Shown one piece after another: positions 30,137 through 33,019 of a stretch of DNA of 33,019 bases. Under the pieces are notes generated by a model. The model saw only the letters and a list, made by a program, of their open reading frames with translations, was not told the DNA's origin and searched no databases. Made by a program: the position numbers and the translations under genes. The DNA is taken from contig JAPLLI010000023.1 in the NCBI GenBank assembly GCA_026387615.1, forward strand, positions 1 through 33,019. Reading direction: 5' to 3'. This stretch comes from Nitrospirota bacterium. GTDB lineage: Bacteria; Nitrospirota; Nitrospiria; Nitrospirales; Nitrospiraceae. Each line of letters starts with the position of its first letter. Within the stretch, counting starts at the first letter, position 1.

Positions 30137-30511
30137 TCACATGCGAATGACCTCCAGGCTGACCTGTCGAAAGCCGAGCCCGCGGACACGATCGACGAGG
30201 GTGACAAACCGCTCAAGCCGCGTAGCTTTGTCGGCGCGAACCAGAACCAGCGACTCGCGGGGATGGGTGAAGAGCGTGGCGTCGAGTTGCTCGTCGGTGA
30301 CCGAGCGATCGTTCACGAACAATTCACCCTCCGCCGTGACGGTCATAATGAGCGGGGCATCCTGCCGGTCGCCGGCCGTGGCAACTTTGGCCAGATTGAC
30401 TGGAATCTGGCCGGCTGTAATGAATGTGGCTGTCGTCAAAACGATAACAAGAAGGACGAGCATCACGTCCACGAGTGGAATAACGTTGATTTGATTCAAC
30501 TCACGATCCAT
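30137..30511 (-). CDS. exbD: ExbD-type TonB-system energiser
   Basis: The ATG at 30511 (MDRELNQINVIPLVDVMLV) gives 124 residues; the track start at 30547 lies deep inside exbB. One N-terminal membrane helix carries the essential Asp of the proton path (PLVDVMLVLLVIVLTT). The periplasmic domain follows (PVNLAKV, APLIMTVTAEGELFVNDR, VLVRADKAT, RVRGLGFRQVSLEV). The short length fits the ExbD2 subtype. It overlaps the end of exbB by 11 bp, so the two are translationally coupled. ExbD with ExbB uses the proton gradient to drive TonB and outer-membrane receptors. No tonB gene is in the window. Confidence 0.9.
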   Translation of the reverse strand: MDRELNQINVIPLVDVMLVLLVIVLTTATFITAGQIPVNLAKVATAGDRQDAPLIMTVTAEGELFVNDRSVTDEQLDATLFTHPRESLVLVRADKATRLERFVTLVDRVRGLGFRQVSLEVIRM

Positions 30512-30926
30512 GCTGCACCTTGTACTGAGCAAGAAGTTCACTGACACGGCGACGGAGGACGTTGTTCATGACCACGCAAGGAATGGCGACCAGTAGCCCC
30601 GCCGCTGTGGCCTTGAGCGCGAGGCTCAGACCGATCATGATCGTCGTCACCGCCAACGCACCGGACGTGCCCATCGTGTGGAATGTCAGCATGATGCCAA
30701 AGACCGTCCCAAGCAAACCGATATAGGGCGCATTGGCCGCCACGGTCCCAATGACCACCAGCCGCCTGGTCAACGCGATCTCGCAGAGATCCAGCGTGGG
30801 AAACTGCCTCACGTCCACCCGCCGGTAAAACAACCAGCGCTCCACCGCCACCCCGATAGCCCAAAAACTCAGTCCCAACAAGAGCCCGATAACACCGTAC
30901 TCGACGAGTTCCTTCAAGAAATCCAT
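30501..30926 (-). CDS. exbB: ExbB-type (MotA/TolQ/ExbB) proton channel, short subtype
   Basis: A 141-residue protein with three membrane helices: ~8-28, ~60-85 (ANAPYIGLLGTVFGIMLTF) and ~92-120 (IMIGLSLALKATAAGLLVAIPCVVMNN). The conserved LLGTVxGIMxTF and ATAAGLLVAIP motifs define the family. It is much shorter than E. coli ExbB (244 residues) and fits the short ExbB2 subtype found with ExbD2. It forms the pentameric channel around ExbD. It lies between the TonB receptor (upstream) and exbD. A strong hairpin separates it from the receptor gene, so its expression may differ. Confidence 0.9.
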   Translation of the reverse strand: MDFLKELVEYGVIGLLLGLSFWAIGVAVERWLFYRRVDVRQFPTLDLCEIALTRRLVVIGTVAANAPYIGLLGTVFGIMLTFHTMGTSGALAVTTIMIGLSLALKATAAGLLVAIPCVVMNNVLRRRVSELLAQYKVQHGS

Positions 30927-31019
30927 AGATCAATCCTTCGTCTGCGAGTGAGTCAGTCTGTCCTCTGCCGCCTCATGAACCCGTAATAGTATCTTTGCCG
31001 TGGTTGACTCCCCTCCGAC

Positions 31020-31043
31020 GGGAGGGGGCTCGCGCCCCCTCCC
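31020..31043. terminator. Strong GC hairpin between TonB receptor and exbB
   Basis: A perfect 10-bp stem (GGGAGGGGGC with GCCCCCTCCC) and 4-nt loop, 13 bp after the receptor stop (minus strand). There is no T-run, so partial read-through into exbBD or an mRNA-stabilising role is plausible. Confidence 0.55.
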
Positions 31044-31055
31044 GCAGAACGATCA

Positions 31056-33019
31056 TTAGAACCCTAACGTCACCCCGGCATAGGCGGATCGCCCATAGCC
31101 GGCGAAGTAGAGCTGCGTTGCTTGGGTGCCGGTGGAAACCATGCTATTTGCCGATGTCACCTGACCCGACGCCGCATATTTCGTATCAGCAATGTTATTC
31201 ACCTCGACATACATCTTCGCGAAACGGAACCAGGCATTATTGGCCAAAGGCTGCTCATAGTGAATATTTGCATTCCCAATGAGATAGGACGGAATGCCAA
31301 TCGTGTTGGCATTGTTCAGCAGATAGCTGTTCATCCAACTCCCTTGTATCCACGCGCCCCACCCAGCCGGCTTGTGCCCATAGGCCACTTGGTCATATTC
31401 GACTTTGGCATTCAGGTAATCGACTGGCACATTCGGCACCTTCTTGCCATCCCGTGACGTAGGGACACTGGCCGATACATCCTGAAAATTGACGTAGTTA
31501 GCAATGGTATGGGTATAGGCCCCGGCGAACCGCCAGGCCTCGATGGGCCGCCAATCATAGGCCAGCTCCACTCCTCGATATTGCGAAAGATCTGCATTGA
31601 CGGTCGCCGTATTGCTCGTAGTGCCAATCGACTGGCTGATGAACTCGTTGTGGACGAAGACCCAAAACCCCACCAACTCGACAGACAGCGTCTTGCTCAA
31701 CTGTGAGGCGGTCCCGATTTCCATGTTGTAATTCTTCTGCGGCTTCAATTGAAAATTTTGCCCGGGGAGGCCCGTGGTGGGATTTCTCGTGAGTTGCGAG
31801 ATCTGTGGGGTCGCGTAGCCCGTCGAGGCGCGAATCCAATGCCGGTAGCCTTCCGCCGGCTTCCAGGTCAGCGACATCTCCGGCGCCCAATTGTCAAAAT
31901 CGCGCGTCACGGCTTGATTGGAGTTACTACTGCCGCTATTGAGCACGACGGCGTGGACATTCAGATGCGACCGTTCATACCCCAGCCCTGCGGCCAGGGT
32001 CCACTTCGGCACAAACTCCAGCTCCTCACGAAACCGGATCCCCATGTTTTGGATCCATCCTTGATTGTCCTGAATCTTGAGCCCTTTGGTGCCGATCCCA
32101 TCGGCACGATTCTCGTAGGTCTCTCCATCCTGCTTCATGCGATTGAAAAAGACTCCCGCATAGCTTTTGAGCGGCAGGTCGCCGATGCGGCCATTGTGCC
32201 GTAAATCGGTATAGTGATAAAAATTCTGGTTGATGTTGTCCGTGACCTGAGAGAAGTACTGGTTGATGTCTTTTTCGTCGTAGGCCCCATGCACCGTCAA
32301 CACGGTGCTTGCGTCGATCTCCCGTTCATAGATGGCCCCGACATTGGTTCGTCGATCGGTCCGCTTCTGACCCAACATGTTCGCGTCAGCGCAATTCGCA
32401 TTGTACGTATTCCTTGTGCACGAAGTTTGAGAGCCTCCCGCCTGGCGATCATTGGCGTTGAACTGCGATTCGGTGAGGCGGGTGGGGACTTTCGCGTCCA
32501 GCCAGTTGCTGATGGCCTTGAAATAGAGCGTCTGCCGATCATCGATGGTGTATCGAGCGTTAAAGTTGACTGTTTGCGTCTCATAGTTGCTGTGCCGGAC
32601 ATAGCCATCTTCCCGGACATTACTGCCAAAGAATGAAAGATCCAGCTTATCCGTGTGCTGTCCGAAAGCTATGCCCTGCTTGTTATACCCATAGGACCCT
32701 CCGGCCAGCAGCGTTTCCACTCCGTTGATATCGCTCCCACGACTGGTCCGAAACTGCACCATCCCTCCGAGGGCATAATTTCCGTACAACGACGACGAGG
32801 CCCCGCGTGTAATATCGACACTCCGCATGAACCAGGGGTCGTGCATGTCCAGTCGGGACAAACCATCGGATTGAGTCTGCATGAACCCATCTTCGTACAC
32901 CATGAAATCTCGAATGGCGAACGAGGTCTTTACCCCGGACCCTCGAACGCTGAGGGAAAAGTCGCGCGGGCCGTTCGCTTGCCGCAAAATCACCCCGGGC
33001 ATCGAATCGAAGGACTCTT
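31056..33019 (-). CDS. TonB-dependent outer-membrane receptor, 5'-truncated by the window edge
   Basis: The frame is open through the right edge (residues ..ESFDS precede the track's Met), so the signal peptide, any TonB box and the start of the plug are missing. The visible part begins in the plug (MPGVILRQANGPRDFSLSVRG, then DITRGASSSLYGNYALGGMVQF) and continues into a full beta-barrel ending in Phe (YAGVTLGF). Features such as ASSSLYGNYALGG and the NNIADTKYAASG C-terminal box are typical of siderophore- or cobalamin-type receptors. The barrel loop with CTRNTYNANC could form a disulfide. The substrate is unknown. exbB and exbD follow directly, so a self-contained uptake module (minus TonB) is likely. 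Confidence 0.9.
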   Translation of the reverse strand, partial: ESFDSMPGVILRQANGPRDFSLSVRGSGVKTSFAIRDFMVYEDGFMQTQSDGLSRLDMHDPWFMRSVDITRGASSSLYGNYALGGMVQFRTSRGSDINGVETLLAGGSYGYNKQGIAFGQHTDKLDLSFFGSNVREDGYVRHSNYETQTVNFNARYTIDDRQTLYFKAISNWLDAKVPTRLTESQFNANDRQAGGSQTSCTRNTYNANCADANMLGQKRTDRRTNVGAIYEREIDASTVLTVHGAYDEKDINQYFSQVTDNINQNFYHYTDLRHNGRIGDLPLKSYAGVFFNRMKQDGETYENRADGIGTKGLKIQDNQGWIQNMGIRFREELEFVPKWTLAAGLGYERSHLNVHAVVLNSGSSNSNQAVTRDFDNWAPEMSLTWKPAEGYRHWIRASTGYATPQISQLTRNPTTGLPGQNFQLKPQKNYNMEIGTASQLSKTLSVELVGFWVFVHNEFISQSIGTTSNTATVNADLSQYRGVELAYDWRPIEAWRFAGAYTHTIANYVNFQDVSASVPTSRDGKKVPNVPVDYLNAKVEYDQVAYGHKPAGWGAWIQGSWMNSYLLNNANTIGIPSYLIGNANIHYEQPLANNAWFRFAKMYVEVNNIADTKYAASGQVTSANSMVSTGTQATQLYFAGYGRSAYAGVTLGF

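Overview
The window is GC-rich bacterial chromosome with no phage, plasmid or CRISPR signature. The mix of genes suggests a Nitrospira-like member of Nitrospirota: a hopanoid-type sugar epimerase beside FPP synthase and a CruF-type carotenoid gene, DUF2914/DUF1499/DUF5666 envelope proteins, a nikR-linked TonB receptor, a YHS-YHS copper ATPase, and many structured intergenic repeats. This assignment is an inference from gene content only.

Layout. 1-2465: 3' part of an RND efflux pump. 2.5-4.3 kb: composite palindromic repeat, SCP2 protein, a divergent S-adenosylmethionine decarboxylase, a small Cys protein and a DUF1499 protein. 4.34-5.51 kb: an intact IS630-type element with TA duplications, inserted exactly at the stop codon of a DUF2914 membrane protein gene. 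5.5-10.5 kb: a minus-strand block of mostly unrecognised genes, including a YajG-like lipoprotein and two Cys-pair proteins, one of them coupled to a membrane protein through a GTGA stop/start overlap. 10.7-13.7 kb: an isoprenoid operon (ispA, hpnA, CruF-like). 13.75-17.1 kb: cytochrome c, DUF5666 protein, PF04020 membrane protein and a GAF sensor kinase that lacks the phospho-acceptor His. 17.1-21.1 kb: a repeat-rich zone with two hypothetical proteins, a frameshifted small exported protein with a near-consensus promoter, and 3-methyladenine DNA glycosylase. 21.1-28.5 kb (minus): TonB receptor and nikR (nickel), HtrA-type protease, a copper P-type ATPase whose C-terminus has been damaged by an internal deletion plus frameshift, and a DsbA-like oxidoreductase. 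28.7-33.0 kb (minus): TPR protein, exbD, exbB and a 5'-truncated TonB receptor.

How the genes fit together. Three functional groups are visible: terpenoid lipids (ispA-hpnA-cruF), metal handling and envelope stress (nikR/receptor, copper ATPase, HtrA, DsbA), and TonB-energised uptake (receptor-exbB-exbD, with no tonB in the window).

The most unusual content is noncoding. Three families of intergenic palindromes recur. R1 (about 125 bp) has covarying end arms around an invariant C.C mismatch. R2 has a conserved GC-rich core between locus-specific arms that pair almost perfectly. R3 is built of degenerate heptads (GTGATGA-like and others) arranged as inverted repeats. In several cases one element sits in the loop of another. 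Three R3 elements run almost exactly from the stop codon of one gene to the start codon of the next.
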